From assembly GCA_016781505.1 (NCBI GenBank), contig JADDQF010000054.1, positions 22,201-86,200 of the forward strand: 64,000 nucleotides of DNA, read 5' to 3'. Within the stretch, counting starts at the first letter, position 1; each line of letters begins with the position of its first letter. This DNA is from a bacterium. Its GTDB lineage: Bacteria; Chloroflexota; Chloroflexia; Chloroflexales; Kallotenuaceae. This document shows positions 29,502-40,399 of the stretch, in pieces. The notes beneath the pieces were generated by a model. That model saw only the letters and a list, made by a program, of their open reading frames with translations, was not told where the DNA came from and did no database searches. Made by a program: the position numbers and the translations under genes.

Positions 29502-30356
29502 ATGCCCAACCTGTTTGAGCTGCAAACCTATCTTGAGCCCTTGCGCCTCCACCTGGTACAGCGCGGCCTGCTGGCTGCACTGATCGTCGCCATTCTTTGT
29601 GGGGTGATGGGCGCCTTTGTGGTGACTCGCGGCCTGGCCTTTCTGGGCGACGCGCTCGGTCATGCCGTGTTTCCTGGTGTAGTGATCGCCTACCTGCTCA
29701 ACTTCAACCTGCTTGCCGGCGGACTTGTCGCGGGCGTGCTGACCACGATCGGGATTAGCTTGGTGAGTCGCAGCCGGCAAATCCGGGAAAGCACGGCGAT
29801 TGGTATTTTCTACACGGTCATGTTTGCATTTGGCGCGTTGCTGTTGCAGCAAAGCCGCTCGGCTAGCGCCGCATTAAGTGAGCTGTTGATCGGCAATGTG
29901 CTGGCGGTGCGAACGGAGGATTTGGTACTGACCGGTAGTATCGGGGCGGTGGTCTTGTTGATCGTCGGGGTGATGTACAAAGAGCTGGTGCTTGTCTCGT
30001 TCGATCCCGCGCTTGCGGCGGCGTTGGGGCGGAATGTCCCACTCACCAACGCGTTGCTCTTTGTTCTGCTGGGAGTCACAATCGTGGCCGCGCTGCAAAC
30101 CGTGGGCAACGTCCTGGTGGTCGCGCTGCTGGTTGTGCCGGCGGCAACGGCCCGGCTGGTTGCGAAGCCGCTGCCGGCGATCATGGGCGTGGCGGCCGTG
30201 ATCGGGGCCTTGGCCACAGTGAGCGGCGTGTACATCTCATACTACGCCAACATCGCATCCGGCGGCGCGATCGTGCTGTGCGCCTGCCTCGTTTTCTTTT
30301 TTACGCTGCTGGTGCAGGCCGGCCGCGACCGCTGGCAGCGACGAGGTGCGCAGTGA
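29502..30356 (+). CDS. metal ABC transporter permease
   Basis: ABC-3 family: VVTRGLAFLGDALGHAVFPGVVIAYLL, LVSFDPALAAALG, TVGNVLVVALLVVPAATARLVA. Confidence 0.9.
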   Translation: MPNLFELQTYLEPLRLHLVQRGLLAALIVAILCGVMGAFVVTRGLAFLGDALGHAVFPGVVIAYLLNFNLLAGGLVAGVLTTIGISLVSRSRQIRESTAIGIFYTVMFAFGALLLQQSRSASAALSELLIGNVLAVRTEDLVLTGSIGAVVLLIVGVMYKELVLVSFDPALAAALGRNVPLTNALLFVLLGVTIVAALQTVGNVLVVALLVVPAATARLVAKPLPAIMGVAAVIGALATVSGVYISYYANIASGGAIVLCACLVFFFTLLVQAGRDRWQRRGAQ

Positions 30357-31237
30357 GCGGTCTGTTTGATCCCGCGACCTTTCTGCTGCCGTTACAACAG
30401 CCATTCATGCAGAACGCGCTGGTGGCGGTTGTGCTGGTAGGCCTGCTGTGCGCACTAATCGGCACCTTTGTGGTGCTGCGCGGGCTGGCGTTTGTGGGCG
30501 AAGCGATGCGCCACGCGATCTTCGTGGGGGTGGTGCTCTCGTTTTTGCTGGGCGGCAGCTTGCTGGGCGGCGCACTGCTGGTCGCGCTCCTGGTGGCCTG
30601 GCTGATCGGCGTGCTTGGCCGCCAACAGAGGATTGGCGAAGACACCGCCATTGGCGTACTCTTTTCGGCCTCGTTTGCGCTCGGCATCGTGCTGCTGAAC
30701 TTCGCCCGCACGGGTGTCCGCGACCTCGCCACAATGTTGCTCGGCAACGTCCTTGGGATTGCTCCCTTTGACCTGGCGCTGACCGCTGGTGTTGTGGTCG
30801 TGGCACTGGTAATCATCGGCGTTTTTTTCAAAGAGCTGGTGTTAGTTGCCTTCGATCCGGCGCTTGCACTAGCCCAAGGTCGTTCGGTGGTGGTGTGGGA
30901 CGGATTGCTGCTGGTGCTGCTGGCCCTGGCTCTCACAACCGCCTTTCAAACGGTGGGCAACCTGCTGGTGCTTGCACTGCTGCTGGCACCGGCCACAACA
31001 GCCCGCCTGCTCACCCGGCGGATCGGGCCCATGATCGGAGTGGCGATGGTCGTAGCTGTCAGTTCGGGCATTGTCGGCCTGTATATCTCGTATTGGCGCA
31101 ATGTTCCGACCGGTCCAACGATTGTACTGGTGTGTGGCGCCGTTTTTGGTATCACGCTCCTTTGCGCGCCCGAGCATGGTGTCATGCGCAACGTCGCCCG
31201 CCAATGGCGACTACGGCGTTCAGTTCCCCCGGCATGA
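30353..31237 (+). CDS. metal ABC transporter permease (second)
   Basis: ABC-3 family: VVLRGLAFVGEAMRHAIFVGVVLSFLL, TVGNLLVLALLLAPATTARLL; GTGA overlap with the previous gene. Confidence 0.9.
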   Translation: MSGLFDPATFLLPLQQPFMQNALVAVVLVGLLCALIGTFVVLRGLAFVGEAMRHAIFVGVVLSFLLGGSLLGGALLVALLVAWLIGVLGRQQRIGEDTAIGVLFSASFALGIVLLNFARTGVRDLATMLLGNVLGIAPFDLALTAGVVVVALVIIGVFFKELVLVAFDPALALAQGRSVVVWDGLLLVLLALALTTAFQTVGNLLVLALLLAPATTARLLTRRIGPMIGVAMVVAVSSGIVGLYISYWRNVPTGPTIVLVCGAVFGITLLCAPEHGVMRNVARQWRLRRSVPPA

Positions 31238-31354
31238 GCATCCCTGACTCCATGAATAAACCGAACCAGCAAGCCTGTCTTTAAACCAAACGAGCTCCGC
31301 ACAAGCCCGTGCTACAATTGGAACAATGATCGATCCTTGTGAGCGGAGCAGTGC

Positions 31355-32128
31355 ATGACCAATGGCACCGGGCAGCCGTTAATCACGGCACAAGGCCTAC
31401 GGAAAGAGTTTAACGGCAAGGTCGCGGTGGCAGGTGTGGATCTCAACGTCTACGGTGGCGAGATTTTTGGCTTTCTCGGCCCGAACGGCGCGGGTAAAAC
31501 CACAACCATTAAAATGTTGATCGGGCTGCTGCGTCCAAGCAGCGGCAATGCGTTTATCGGCACGCACGATATTCATGCTCATCCTATTCCGGCCAAAGCG
31601 CTGCTAGGCTACGTGCCCGACGAACCGGCGCTGCCTGACAAGCTGACCGCACGTGAGTTTTTTCAGTTTGTCGGCGGGCTGTACCGCATTCCACCAGCAC
31701 ATGTGGAACGCCGCGGCACCGAGCTTCTCCGACTGTTCGATTTGCAAGACCATGCGGACGAGCTGCTGGGCGGCTTCTCGCATGGAATGCGCCAAAAGAC
31801 CGCGCTCGCCGGGGCGCTGTTGCACGATCCCAAAGTGCTTTTTTTGGATGAGCCCACCGTCGGACTTGATCCGCGCAGCGCCCGGCTGATCAAGGATATT
31901 TTGCGTCAGCTCGCCGCGCGCGGCACGGCGGTCTTTTTGACAACGCATATTCTGGAGATCGCCGAGCGGCTGTGTGACCGGGTTGCCATTATTGCGGGGG
32001 GGCGGGTGATCGCCGCGGGATCGCTCAACGAGCTGCGCCAAGGCAGCACCGGCCAGTCATTGGAAGATATTTTCTTGTCGCTCACCGGCGGAGCAGAGTA
32101 CGCCGAGATCGCCGAAGTGCTTGCCTAG
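31355..32128 (+). CDS. ABC-2 type transporter ATP-binding protein
   Basis: GFLGPNGAGKTTTIKMLIGLLRPSSG, FSHGMRQKTALAGALLHDPKVLFLDEPTVGLDP. Confidence 0.9.
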   Translation: MTNGTGQPLITAQGLRKEFNGKVAVAGVDLNVYGGEIFGFLGPNGAGKTTTIKMLIGLLRPSSGNAFIGTHDIHAHPIPAKALLGYVPDEPALPDKLTAREFFQFVGGLYRIPPAHVERRGTELLRLFDLQDHADELLGGFSHGMRQKTALAGALLHDPKVLFLDEPTVGLDPRSARLIKDILRQLAARGTAVFLTTHILEIAERLCDRVAIIAGGRVIAAGSLNELRQGSTGQSLEDIFLSLTGGAEYAEIAEVLA

Positions 32129-32202
32129 TGGTCGAAGGGTACAAGCCAGAAGTTGGCGCATCCTGACTTTTGGCTGTGCGCTGCGAACCTCCATCTGCTG
32201 CT

Positions 32203-33915
32203 ATGCGCTCCAACACTTCAAACCCAGGAACTCCATCCGTGCTCGGCGGGACATGGACCATCTTGCGCGCGCGCGCCCAGGTGGCGCGTAACACATTTTG
32301 GCGCGGCAAAATTGTCCGCAAAATATTGACCGTGCTCCTGCTGGTGCTGATGATCGGCGTGTCGTACGGTCTATACCGCTTCAGCGGCTTTGTGGTGCGT
32401 GGACTGCGCATCCTAGCCGCACGCGAAGCAACTCGCGATCTGTTTGCGCAGATCGGCAGCCTCGACCGAATTTTTGCTGCTGTGCCAAGCCTGACGCTCA
32501 CATCGTTTGCCATACCCATGCTGCTCAGCAGCGTTTCGTTCGCCTTATCCACGTTGTATCTCGCGCGCGATCTCGAGTCGCTCCTGGTGACGCCGGTACC
32601 TGTTCGGTCCGTATTTTTAGCACGCTTTCTTGAAGGCCTGGTTCCCACCTATACAATCCTCTTCGTGCTGCTTGCGCCCGCCTTGTTCGGCTACGGCCAG
32701 GCGCTGGGCTATGGCTGGGGCTTTTTTGTGGCGCTGGTGGTTGTGCTGCTGTTTTTACCGTTCTTGCCCGTTAGCGTCGGCACGTTGCTCACCATGCTCC
32801 TGGTACGCGTCATCCCGGCCAAGCGCCTGCGGGATGTTCTGACCGTGATCGGCGGCTTGTTTGGGCTGGTTGTGTATATCGGTTCGCAGTCGCTGAATCG
32901 GGTGGCGCGCAACCTGGTAACGCCCACAACGGCCGAACAGCTGCTGCGCTTTGATCTTCCGTTTTTGCCGACATCGTGGGGCGCGCGGCTGCTGATCGCG
33001 GCCGGCCAAGGCGACCTGCAACAGGTGCTTGTGTTTGGGCTTGGATATGGGCTGGCAACAGTCGGACTGTTCGTGGTCTGCATCATTTTAGCCGAACGGC
33101 TGTATTACCACGGTGTTGTGAGCATGGCCGGAACGCAGGGCGGACGTGTGCGCCGACGACGTGTGAGCGCCAGTGGCGCAGGGTTGTTTCGCGGACCGAT
33201 TGGTGCGATCATCCGCAAAGACCTTCGGATCTTGCCGCGCGACCTGCAGCAGCTGTCGCAGCTGTTGTTTCCGCTGGCCATTGCGGCCTTTTGGGTTTGG
33301 CGCATACTCACCGACACGGACTTTACCAGCAGCGACCTTGGCTCGTCGCCAACCGTAGTGGATTACGGCCTGGTTGCCACCGGCATCTTTGTGTGCATGC
33401 TGATCGCCAGCCATCTCGGATTGACCGGCCTCAGCCGCGAAGGCAAGAACTACTGGCTGCTCCATCTAGCGCCGATCGATCCGTGGACGACGCTTTGGGC
33501 TAAGTGGCTGATCGCATGGCTGCCCTTTGGAGTTGTCGGCACCCTGTTTGTCGCACTCATTGGGCTGCTGCAGCGACCGTCGCCGGGGCAGCTGCTGCAG
33601 GACTGGCTCTTGTTCCTGCTGACGGGCGTGGGGGTGGCCGGGATTACGGCTGGTTTCGGAGCGGCATTTCCGCGCTTTGACTGGCAGCAGCCTAAGAAGA
33701 TGACGAGCGCCCGCGCAGGCTGCATCGGCGCGTTGCTGTACTTTATCTACACCGCCCTGATGCTCGGCTGCGTGGCTGGGCCAACCTTTCTGGGGCCACG
33801 CTTGGGCGCGTGGCTCTACGCAGCCGGTTGGGGTGCGGCAGTGCTGCTTACGGGGCTTGCGCTCTGGTTACCGCTGCTGTTGGGAGCGAGCCGCCTGCGC
33901 CGCCTCGACGTGTAA
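32203..33915 (+). CDS. ABC-2 type exporter permease
   Basis: Multiple membrane segments; directly downstream of the ABC-2 ATPase. Confidence 0.75.
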   Translation: MRSNTSNPGTPSVLGGTWTILRARAQVARNTFWRGKIVRKILTVLLLVLMIGVSYGLYRFSGFVVRGLRILAAREATRDLFAQIGSLDRIFAAVPSLTLTSFAIPMLLSSVSFALSTLYLARDLESLLVTPVPVRSVFLARFLEGLVPTYTILFVLLAPALFGYGQALGYGWGFFVALVVVLLFLPFLPVSVGTLLTMLLVRVIPAKRLRDVLTVIGGLFGLVVYIGSQSLNRVARNLVTPTTAEQLLRFDLPFLPTSWGARLLIAAGQGDLQQVLVFGLGYGLATVGLFVVCIILAERLYYHGVVSMAGTQGGRVRRRRVSASGAGLFRGPIGAIIRKDLRILPRDLQQLSQLLFPLAIAAFWVWRILTDTDFTSSDLGSSPTVVDYGLVATGIFVCMLIASHLGLTGLSREGKNYWLLHLAPIDPWTTLWAKWLIAWLPFGVVGTLFVALIGLLQRPSPGQLLQDWLLFLLTGVGVAGITAGFGAAFPRFDWQQPKKMTSARAGCIGALLYFIYTALMLGCVAGPTFLGPRLGAWLYAAGWGAAVLLTGLALWLPLLLGASRLRRLDV

Positions 33916-33955
33916 CGCGCTCTTCGATTAAATACCGGAGTGCCACCCTGCTGCG

Positions 33956-33984
33956 TTGACAGCATTGCCGCTGCCGATTATGCT
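33956..33984 (+). promoter_or_regulatory. promoter of the sigma factor gene (TTGACA-17-TATGCT)
   Basis: Perfect -35 TTGACA at 33956, 17-nt spacer, TATGCT at 33979-33984. Confidence 0.6.
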
Positions 33985-34022
33985 GCGTATCATGCAAAAA
34001 GCCGTTCTGATACACGTCTAAG

Positions 34023-34643
34023 ATGCTCCGAGCCGAGAATAACGCTGAGCCAGAAGGAACAGCCGTGGATGATCTGACGGCAGTGCCGCCGCCGACGATG
34101 GACGATGCAGCCCTGATGCTGCTGCTACAACAACGTTCCCCAGCCGGCTTGGCTCAACTATATGATCGTTATGGCCGGCTTGTGTACAGCTTGTCAGTGC
34201 GCATTGTGCAAGATCCGGGAACCGCCGAAGAAATTACCCAAGACGTTTTTCTCCGCTGTTGGAACAACAGCGACCGTTACCAATCAGCGCAGGGGAGTTT
34301 AGCAACGTGGCTGCTCACAATCACGCACCATCGCGCGATCGACGAGCTGCGCAGCCGCAGAAGCAAGGCGCAGCGCAACGAGGTTTCGGTTGACGATCTG
34401 CACTATCTGGCTTCGGGTGATCCAGCGCTGGACGATGCGCTGCTGCGTGACGAAGTGCATAAATCCCTCCGCAGTCTGCCCGCAGCCCAACGCGAGGCGA
34501 TCGAGCTGATTTATTGGAACGGTCTCAGCCGCCGGGAAGTGGCAGACAAGCTGGCCGTGCCGTTGGGCACGGTGCACACGCGCCTGAGGCTGGGCATGGA
34601 GAAGCTGCGCGACACCTTTAGCCGGTTGTTCAGCGACGAGTGA
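34023..34643 (+). CDS. ECF-type RNA polymerase sigma factor
   Basis: [83 protein letters not shown]. Confidence 0.93.
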   Translation: MLRAENNAEPEGTAVDDLTAVPPPTMDDAALMLLLQQRSPAGLAQLYDRYGRLVYSLSVRIVQDPGTAEEITQDVFLRCWNNSDRYQSAQGSLATWLLTITHHRAIDELRSRRSKAQRNEVSVDDLHYLASGDPALDDALLRDEVHKSLRSLPAAQREAIELIYWNGLSRREVADKLAVPLGTVHTRLRLGMEKLRDTFSRLFSDE

Positions 34644-34891
34644 ATGTCGCACACGGCTCAGCGATCCCACCTCCCCTGCACATCCACCTTTCACTGCCTG
34701 CGCCCTTGAACAAAAGCCTGCCAACGCGCTCTGTGCAAACGCGCCTTGAACCTGCCCCGTTCCCTCTTTTCCGCCGCGCCACTCCCAACAGGATGCGGCT
34801 CGAGCTATTCCCATCACTGTGCTGGACCGAATCCTGCTGCACGGGCTTGGTTTCATCTGAGCGATCCGAGTCAGACAGCGAGGACAGATAC

Positions 34892-36952
34892 ATGACGCAG
34901 CATGCCCACACCAACCGGCTCATTGACGAGACCAGCCCCTACCTGCTGCAGCACGCCCACAACCCCGTCGATTGGTATCCGTGGGGGTCCGAAGCGCTTG
35001 AGCGAGCCCGCGCCGAGGATAAGCCGATCTTGCTGAGTGTAGGCTACTCGGCGTGTCACTGGTGCCACGTCATGGAGCGCGAAAGCTTCGAAGACGAGGA
35101 TACCGCCGCACTCATGAATGAGCATTTTGTCAACATCAAGGTTGACCGTGAGGAGCGGCCAGACATCGACGCGATCTATATGCAGGCAGTGCAGGCGATG
35201 ACACAGCACGGCGGCTGGCCGATGACCGTCTTTTTGACGCCGCAGGGCGAGCCGTTCTATGGCGGCACCTACTTTCCGCCGGAGCCGCGCTATGGCATGC
35301 CCAGCTTCCAGCAGCTCTTAAGCGCAATGTCCGACACCTGGCGTAATCGCCGCGACGATGTGCTGACCAGTGCGCGGGAGCTGACCGAGCATCTGGTGAC
35401 GGCCGAGCAGCTGAAGGCGGGAGCCGGAGGGCTCAACGAGCGGTTGCTCGACCAGGCTGCCAGTTCCATTCAGCAGCGGTTCGATCCGCGTTACGGTGGC
35501 TGGGGCAAGGCGCCCAAGTTTCCGGCGCCGCAGACGATCGATTTTCTGTTACGTCAATATCAGCGCAAAGGCGACGAAACCGTCCGGCAGCAGGCGGAGT
35601 ACACCCTGCTCCGCATGGCTCATGGCGGCATGTACGATCAGCTCGGCGGCGGCTTTCACCGGTATAGCGTCGACGAGAAATGGCTGGTGCCCCACTTCGA
35701 GAAGATGCTGTATGACAACGGCCAGCTGGCGCGCACCTATCTCCACGCATATCAATTGACCGGAAACACGGAATACCGCCGGATCGTGGAAGAAACGCTG
35801 GACTATATCATGCGCGAGATGACGGCTCCGGAAGGCGGCTATTACGCGGCGCAGGATGCGGACAGCGAAGGCGTCGAAGGCAAGTTCTTTGTCTGGACGG
35901 CAGCCGAGGTACGCCAGGCGCTGGGCGAGGACGCTAATCTGTTCGCCCAGATCTACGATGTGACTACACGGGGCAATTGGGAGCACACCAATATTTTGCA
36001 TCTGCCGCGACCGATTGAAGATATTGCCCGTGTGACCGGACAGCCGGTGGAGCGGCTGCGGGAAGTGGTGGAGCGGGGCAAGCGTACGCTCTTTGCGCTG
36101 CGCGAGCAGCGGGTTCACCCCCAGCGTGACGACAAGGTGCTGACGAACTGGAACGGCCTGATGCTGGCCGCCATGGCGGATGCCGGGCGTGTCCTTGATC
36201 GCCAGGACTATTTGGAAAGTGCCCAGCACAACGCCGAATTCGTCCTGACTGCCATGCGGGTCAATGGTCGGCTACGGCACAGCTACAAGGATGGCCAGGC
36301 CAAAGTCGAAGCATTCTTGAGTGATTATGCACTCTATGCCGAGGGTCTGCTCACGCTGTATCGGGCAACTTTTGAGCTGCGGTGGCTCCAGGCGGCCCGC
36401 GATCTTGCCGAGCATATGCTTGCGCACTTCTGGGATCAGGAACAGGGCGGCTTTTTCCAAACCAGCGACGAGCACGAGACATTAATTGCGCGGCCAAAGG
36501 ATTTGTTTGACGAGGCAGTTCCTTCGGGCAATGCCGTTGCAGCCCATGTGCTGCTGCAGCTCGGCGCGCTGTTGGGCGAGCCCGAGTACGACCGACGAGC
36601 GCGTGCAACGATCGAGCTCGTGACAAGCGCACTACAGCAGTATCCCAGCGCCTTCGCGACCATGCTCAACGCTCTTGATTTTGCGCTGGCGGTACCGCGT
36701 GAGGTGGCGATCATGGGCGAGCCGCGGGATGCGGCAACCCAGCGTCTGATCGATGCGCTGGATACCCGTTGGCTGCCGAATGTGATTGTGGCGGCGGCTC
36801 ATCCAGACGATACAGCGGCCGCCGAGCTTGTTCCGCTGCTACGGGAACGGCCCCTGCGTGACGGCAAAGCAACGGCGTATGTGTGTCGCTCATTTGTATG
36901 TAACCTGCCCACAACCGAGCCGGACGAGATGCTGCGTCAGCTCGACTCCTAA
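34892..36952 (+). CDS. thioredoxin domain-containing protein (DUF255/YyaL family)
   Basis: [54 protein letters not shown]. Confidence 0.93.
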   Translation: MTQHAHTNRLIDETSPYLLQHAHNPVDWYPWGSEALERARAEDKPILLSVGYSACHWCHVMERESFEDEDTAALMNEHFVNIKVDREERPDIDAIYMQAVQAMTQHGGWPMTVFLTPQGEPFYGGTYFPPEPRYGMPSFQQLLSAMSDTWRNRRDDVLTSARELTEHLVTAEQLKAGAGGLNERLLDQAASSIQQRFDPRYGGWGKAPKFPAPQTIDFLLRQYQRKGDETVRQQAEYTLLRMAHGGMYDQLGGGFHRYSVDEKWLVPHFEKMLYDNGQLARTYLHAYQLTGNTEYRRIVEETLDYIMREMTAPEGGYYAAQDADSEGVEGKFFVWTAAEVRQALGEDANLFAQIYDVTTRGNWEHTNILHLPRPIEDIARVTGQPVERLREVVERGKRTLFALREQRVHPQRDDKVLTNWNGLMLAAMADAGRVLDRQDYLESAQHNAEFVLTAMRVNGRLRHSYKDGQAKVEAFLSDYALYAEGLLTLYRATFELRWLQAARDLAEHMLAHFWDQEQGGFFQTSDEHETLIARPKDLFDEAVPSGNAVAAHVLLQLGALLGEPEYDRRARATIELVTSALQQYPSAFATMLNALDFALAVPREVAIMGEPRDAATQRLIDALDTRWLPNVIVAAAHPDDTAAAELVPLLRERPLRDGKATAYVCRSFVCNLPTTEPDEMLRQLDS

Positions 36953-37090
36953 CCCTGACTCAAGCAGCCGGCCGGGCCACACGAAAATCTTCGGCGGCTC
37001 GGTCGGCTCACCTGGCAGCTAGGGCAGCATATCCCGGCGCTGCGCCTCCTCCCGCCGAGTCATAACTCCCGGCGGTGCTGTTCAAACGGA

Positions 37091-39199
37091 CTACCCGACG
37101 CGCACCGACTTTTTCCCGGCGCCCTTCAACAGCATGACTTGGGTATCACACATGGGCATATCGCCGGATGGCCGCACATAGGTGCCGTCAGGCCGCAGCT
37201 CATGAGCGTTCACGGTATCATGCAGGTAGCTTTCCAAAATCTCATCGCGCAGGCGCTGCACCAGATCGGCCTGATGCACCGGAAACAGCACTTCCACCCG
37301 CCGGTTAAGATTGCGACTCATCAGGTCGGCTGAGCCAAGGTATACCTCGCGCTTGCCACCGTTATGGAAATAGTAGATTCGGCTATGCTCAAGGAACCGC
37401 CCGATGACGGAGCGGACCCGAATACGCTCCGAGATACCCGGAACTCCGGGCCGTAAGCAGCATACACCGCGAATGATCAGGTCGATCTGTACGCCCGCTT
37501 TGCTGGCTGTGTACAGCGCTTCAATCATCTGCGGATCGGTCAGCGTGTTCATCTTCAAGATCAGCTGGCCATTGCCCTGCTCTTTGTGCCGCTGTATTTC
37601 GCGCTCGATCAGCCCTTGGAGCGCCTGCCGTGCGTTAACGGGCGCGACCAAAAACTGGCGATACGACCGCTGCGCGGAGTAGCCGGTGAGATAATTGAAC
37701 ACATCCGACGCATCCGCGCCAAAGTCAGGATTTACGGTCAGCAAACCGAGGTCGGTGTACAAGTGCGCGGTAGCCACATTATAGTTACCGGTGCTGAGAT
37801 GGACATAGCGTCTGATCCCGTCCCGCTCTTTGCGCACGATCAGGGCGATTTTGCAATGCGTCTTCAGACCGACCAGGCCGTACACCACGTGAACGCCCAC
37901 ACTTTCAAGCTGCTTGGCCCACTCGATATTGTTTTCCTCGTCGAAGCGGGCTTTAAGCTCCATCAGCACCGTCACCTGTTTGCCGTTTTCACGTGCCCGA
38001 ATCAATGCCTCGACCAGCGGCGTATTGCGGCCGACCCGGTACAGCGTTTGTTTGATCGCCAGCACCTGTGGATCTTCGGCCGCAGCCTGGATCAGATCGA
38101 CAACCGGCATAAACGAGTCAAAGGGATGATGCAGCAAAATGTCGCCGCTGTGGATGGCCGCAAAGGGATCGACCGCATCTTCCAGCACCTCCGGCACATG
38201 CGGCACAAATGGCGCATCCTTGAGATCGGGCCGGTCGATGTTATACAGCTGCATCAGCTGTGACAAGCCAAGCGGACCGGTCACGCGGTACAAGTCGTCG
38301 GGCGCGACCTCCATGTTTTCCATCAAGATGTCCAGCACATGCTGCGGCATTGACTGATCGACCGTAAGCCGCACCACTCGCCCAAATTGGCGCTGGCGAA
38401 TCCCGTGCTCGATCGTACGGAGCAAATCCGCCGCTTCTTCCTCCTGCAGATCAACATCGCCGTTGCGCGTTACCCGGAACGGATAGGTCTCCGCCACCGG
38501 CATACCCGGAAACAGCGCGCCAACATGTGCCGCAATCAGCTGCTCCAGCCACACAAAGACCTGCGTACCGTCATTCGCCGGCAACTGCATCAGCCGGGGC
38601 AACACTTCCGGCACCTTGACACGGGCGAACCGCTCGCCTTGGTGGCGATCCGCAATCACCACCGCCAGGCTGAGGCTAAGATTGGAGATATGCGGAAACG
38701 GATGGCCCGGATCAAAGGCCAGCGGCGTGAGCACCGGAAAGATTTCTTGATAAAAAAGCTTACGCCCAGCTTCACGGTGCGTGGGATCCAGCTCGTCATA
38801 GTTGCACACCATGATGCCGTTAGCCCGCAGCTGCGGCAGCAAATCCGTTTCCCAGCAGCGCCGCTGCAGCTCAGTCAGCTGCTCGACGACCGGCTTGATC
38901 TGCGCCATCTGCTCCTGCGGCGATAGCCCATCCGGCGATGGCTCGATCACGCCCGCATCGATCTGTTCGCGAATGCCTGCTACCCGCACCATGAAAAACT
39001 CATCCAGGTTGGACGAGAAGATCGCCATGAATTTGACACGCTCCAGGAGTGGATGACGAGTTTCCAGGGCTTCGCCGAGCACACGACGGTTGAACTGGAG
39101 CCAGCTGAGCTCACGATTCAGGTAGCGATCCGCGCCCAGCGGCGGTAGTTTAGGAAATTCTTCTCGAGCAACTAGTTTGCGTTTATTCTTTTTCGGCAT
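37091..39199 (-). CDS. ppk1: polyphosphate kinase 1
   Basis: RYLNRELSWLQFNRRVL, HHPFDSFMPVVDLIQAAAEDPQVLAIKQTLYR, LKTHCKIALIVRKE, STGNYN. Confidence 0.96.
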   Translation of the reverse strand: MPKKNKRKLVAREEFPKLPPLGADRYLNRELSWLQFNRRVLGEALETRHPLLERVKFMAIFSSNLDEFFMVRVAGIREQIDAGVIEPSPDGLSPQEQMAQIKPVVEQLTELQRRCWETDLLPQLRANGIMVCNYDELDPTHREAGRKLFYQEIFPVLTPLAFDPGHPFPHISNLSLSLAVVIADRHQGERFARVKVPEVLPRLMQLPANDGTQVFVWLEQLIAAHVGALFPGMPVAETYPFRVTRNGDVDLQEEEAADLLRTIEHGIRQRQFGRVVRLTVDQSMPQHVLDILMENMEVAPDDLYRVTGPLGLSQLMQLYNIDRPDLKDAPFVPHVPEVLEDAVDPFAAIHSGDILLHHPFDSFMPVVDLIQAAAEDPQVLAIKQTLYRVGRNTPLVEALIRARENGKQVTVLMELKARFDEENNIEWAKQLESVGVHVVYGLVGLKTHCKIALIVRKERDGIRRYVHLSTGNYNVATAHLYTDLGLLTVNPDFGADASDVFNYLTGYSAQRSYRQFLVAPVNARQALQGLIEREIQRHKEQGNGQLILKMNTLTDPQMIEALYTASKAGVQIDLIIRGVCCLRPGVPGISERIRVRSVIGRFLEHSRIYYFHNGGKREVYLGSADLMSRNLNRRVEVLFPVHQADLVQRLRDEILESYLHDTVNAHELRPDGTYVRPSGDMPMCDTQVMLLKGAGKKSVRVG

Positions 39200-39626
39200 G
39201 GGGCAACACTTCCTGCAAGTTCAACCATACCGCAAAGGGCTAGGCTGATCTATTCTAGCAGACACTGCGCAGTTCGTGCCAACAATCGTGCCATGAACGT
39301 ACGCCATGCGCCAAACTTCAGGCTATGGGCCGATAGTACTCTTTACACGCCCATACCCACACAATCGGCCAACTCCTGCCAATTGCAGCACCTGCCTGAA
39401 ATCAGTATGCTCAAGCACACACGACGCCGAGCTGTTGCAGGAACAGCGGTCCAGTATCCACAGCACCCTGCTTTGATCGCGTGTGCGTTCCCGTCGCGGC
39501 GCGCTAGCTGCGGCACCATACGCGTTCAGGGTTGACGGATATCAACGCAAAAGCCGACAACAGCCTTCTTTCAACCATTGGCATGGTACCGACCTCGCGC
39601 GCCATGCCTCCTCATCCGGAGCATTC

Positions 39627-40286
39627 ATGTCCAACGTCCAACCAAACCCTCCATCCGGCACAGCTCCTTTCCAGCCGCACAACGTGCCAGCCCCGCCCAC
39701 ATCCAACCGCAAGCTATGGGTCATTCTTGGGTCAGTCGTCGGAGGCGGCTGTCTGGTGATGGTATCTGGCGCCATCATCTTGATCGGCGTACTTTCGCTC
39801 CTGGGACGCCGAGTCGAAAGCACATTCGAGCAAATTAACAGTGGCCTTGAGCAGACCGCCGCTGCGCCGCCCACGCCGCTACCCGTCGGCGCTAGGAGTA
39901 CAGGCCGAGTTGATCGGACACTCTCACAAAGCATCGCGGTCATCGTGGCAGATCTGGAATTTGAGCAGGGCACCAGTATGGTAAAGCCCGAAGCCAGCCA
40001 CGAATTCCTGATCATCACCTATAAAACAACGGGCGGCACGCGGGCAGATGTGACACGTCTGCTAAACAACATCAAAGCTTCCACCCGCATCATGGACGAC
40101 ACAGGACAAACATTTGCGTGTTGTGCCGACGACTTGATGCACGCGAAGCAGCTGGATCAGCCCGTGTTCAACACGAACGGGAGTGTTTTCAAAGTTGCCT
40201 ACGAGGTTCCAACGAACGCCCAAGCCTTATTTTGGGTGGAAAGCAATCAATCCGGCGCGATATCCGGCAGGATCAAGCTGCGCTAA
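39627..40286 (+). CDS. hypothetical protein with N-terminal membrane anchor
   Basis: Pro-rich N-terminus, KLWVILGSVVGGGCLVMVSGAIILIGVL helix, extracellular beta-like domain. Confidence 0.6.
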   Translation: MSNVQPNPPSGTAPFQPHNVPAPPTSNRKLWVILGSVVGGGCLVMVSGAIILIGVLSLLGRRVESTFEQINSGLEQTAAAPPTPLPVGARSTGRVDRTLSQSIAVIVADLEFEQGTSMVKPEASHEFLIITYKTTGGTRADVTRLLNNIKASTRIMDDTGQTFACCADDLMHAKQLDQPVFNTNGSVFKVAYEVPTNAQALFWVESNQSGAISGRIKLR

Positions 40287-40323
40287 ACCGGGCAGTAGCG
40301 AACGTGCCTTGCTGATCATGAAA

Positions 40324-40355
40324 CGCCAGCTTGGAGCAAAGCCTCCAGGCTGGCG
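40324..40355. terminator. bidirectional terminator hairpin
   Basis: CGCCAGCTTGGAG-CAAAGC-CTCCAGGCTGGCG, 13-bp stem with one wobble, between convergent genes. Confidence 0.75.
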
Positions 40356-40399
40356 CTACATACCGCGCGCCTTGCAGCGAGTACATTTACGGGGCCGAG

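Noticed and set aside
32143-32174. Hairpin AGCCAGAAGT...ACTTTTGGCT between the ABC-2 ATPase and its permease
   Set aside because: Stem is only about 10 bp with a wobble and lacks a T run; could be a weak intra-operon structure but evidence is insufficient to call.
34640-34891. N-terminal extension of the DUF255 ORF from 34640
   Set aside because: The conserved protein begins at [19 protein letters not shown] (34892); the extension is compositionally unlike it and overlaps the sigma factor stop.
37586-38263. 225-aa plus-strand ORF
   Set aside because: Antisense shadow of ppk1.
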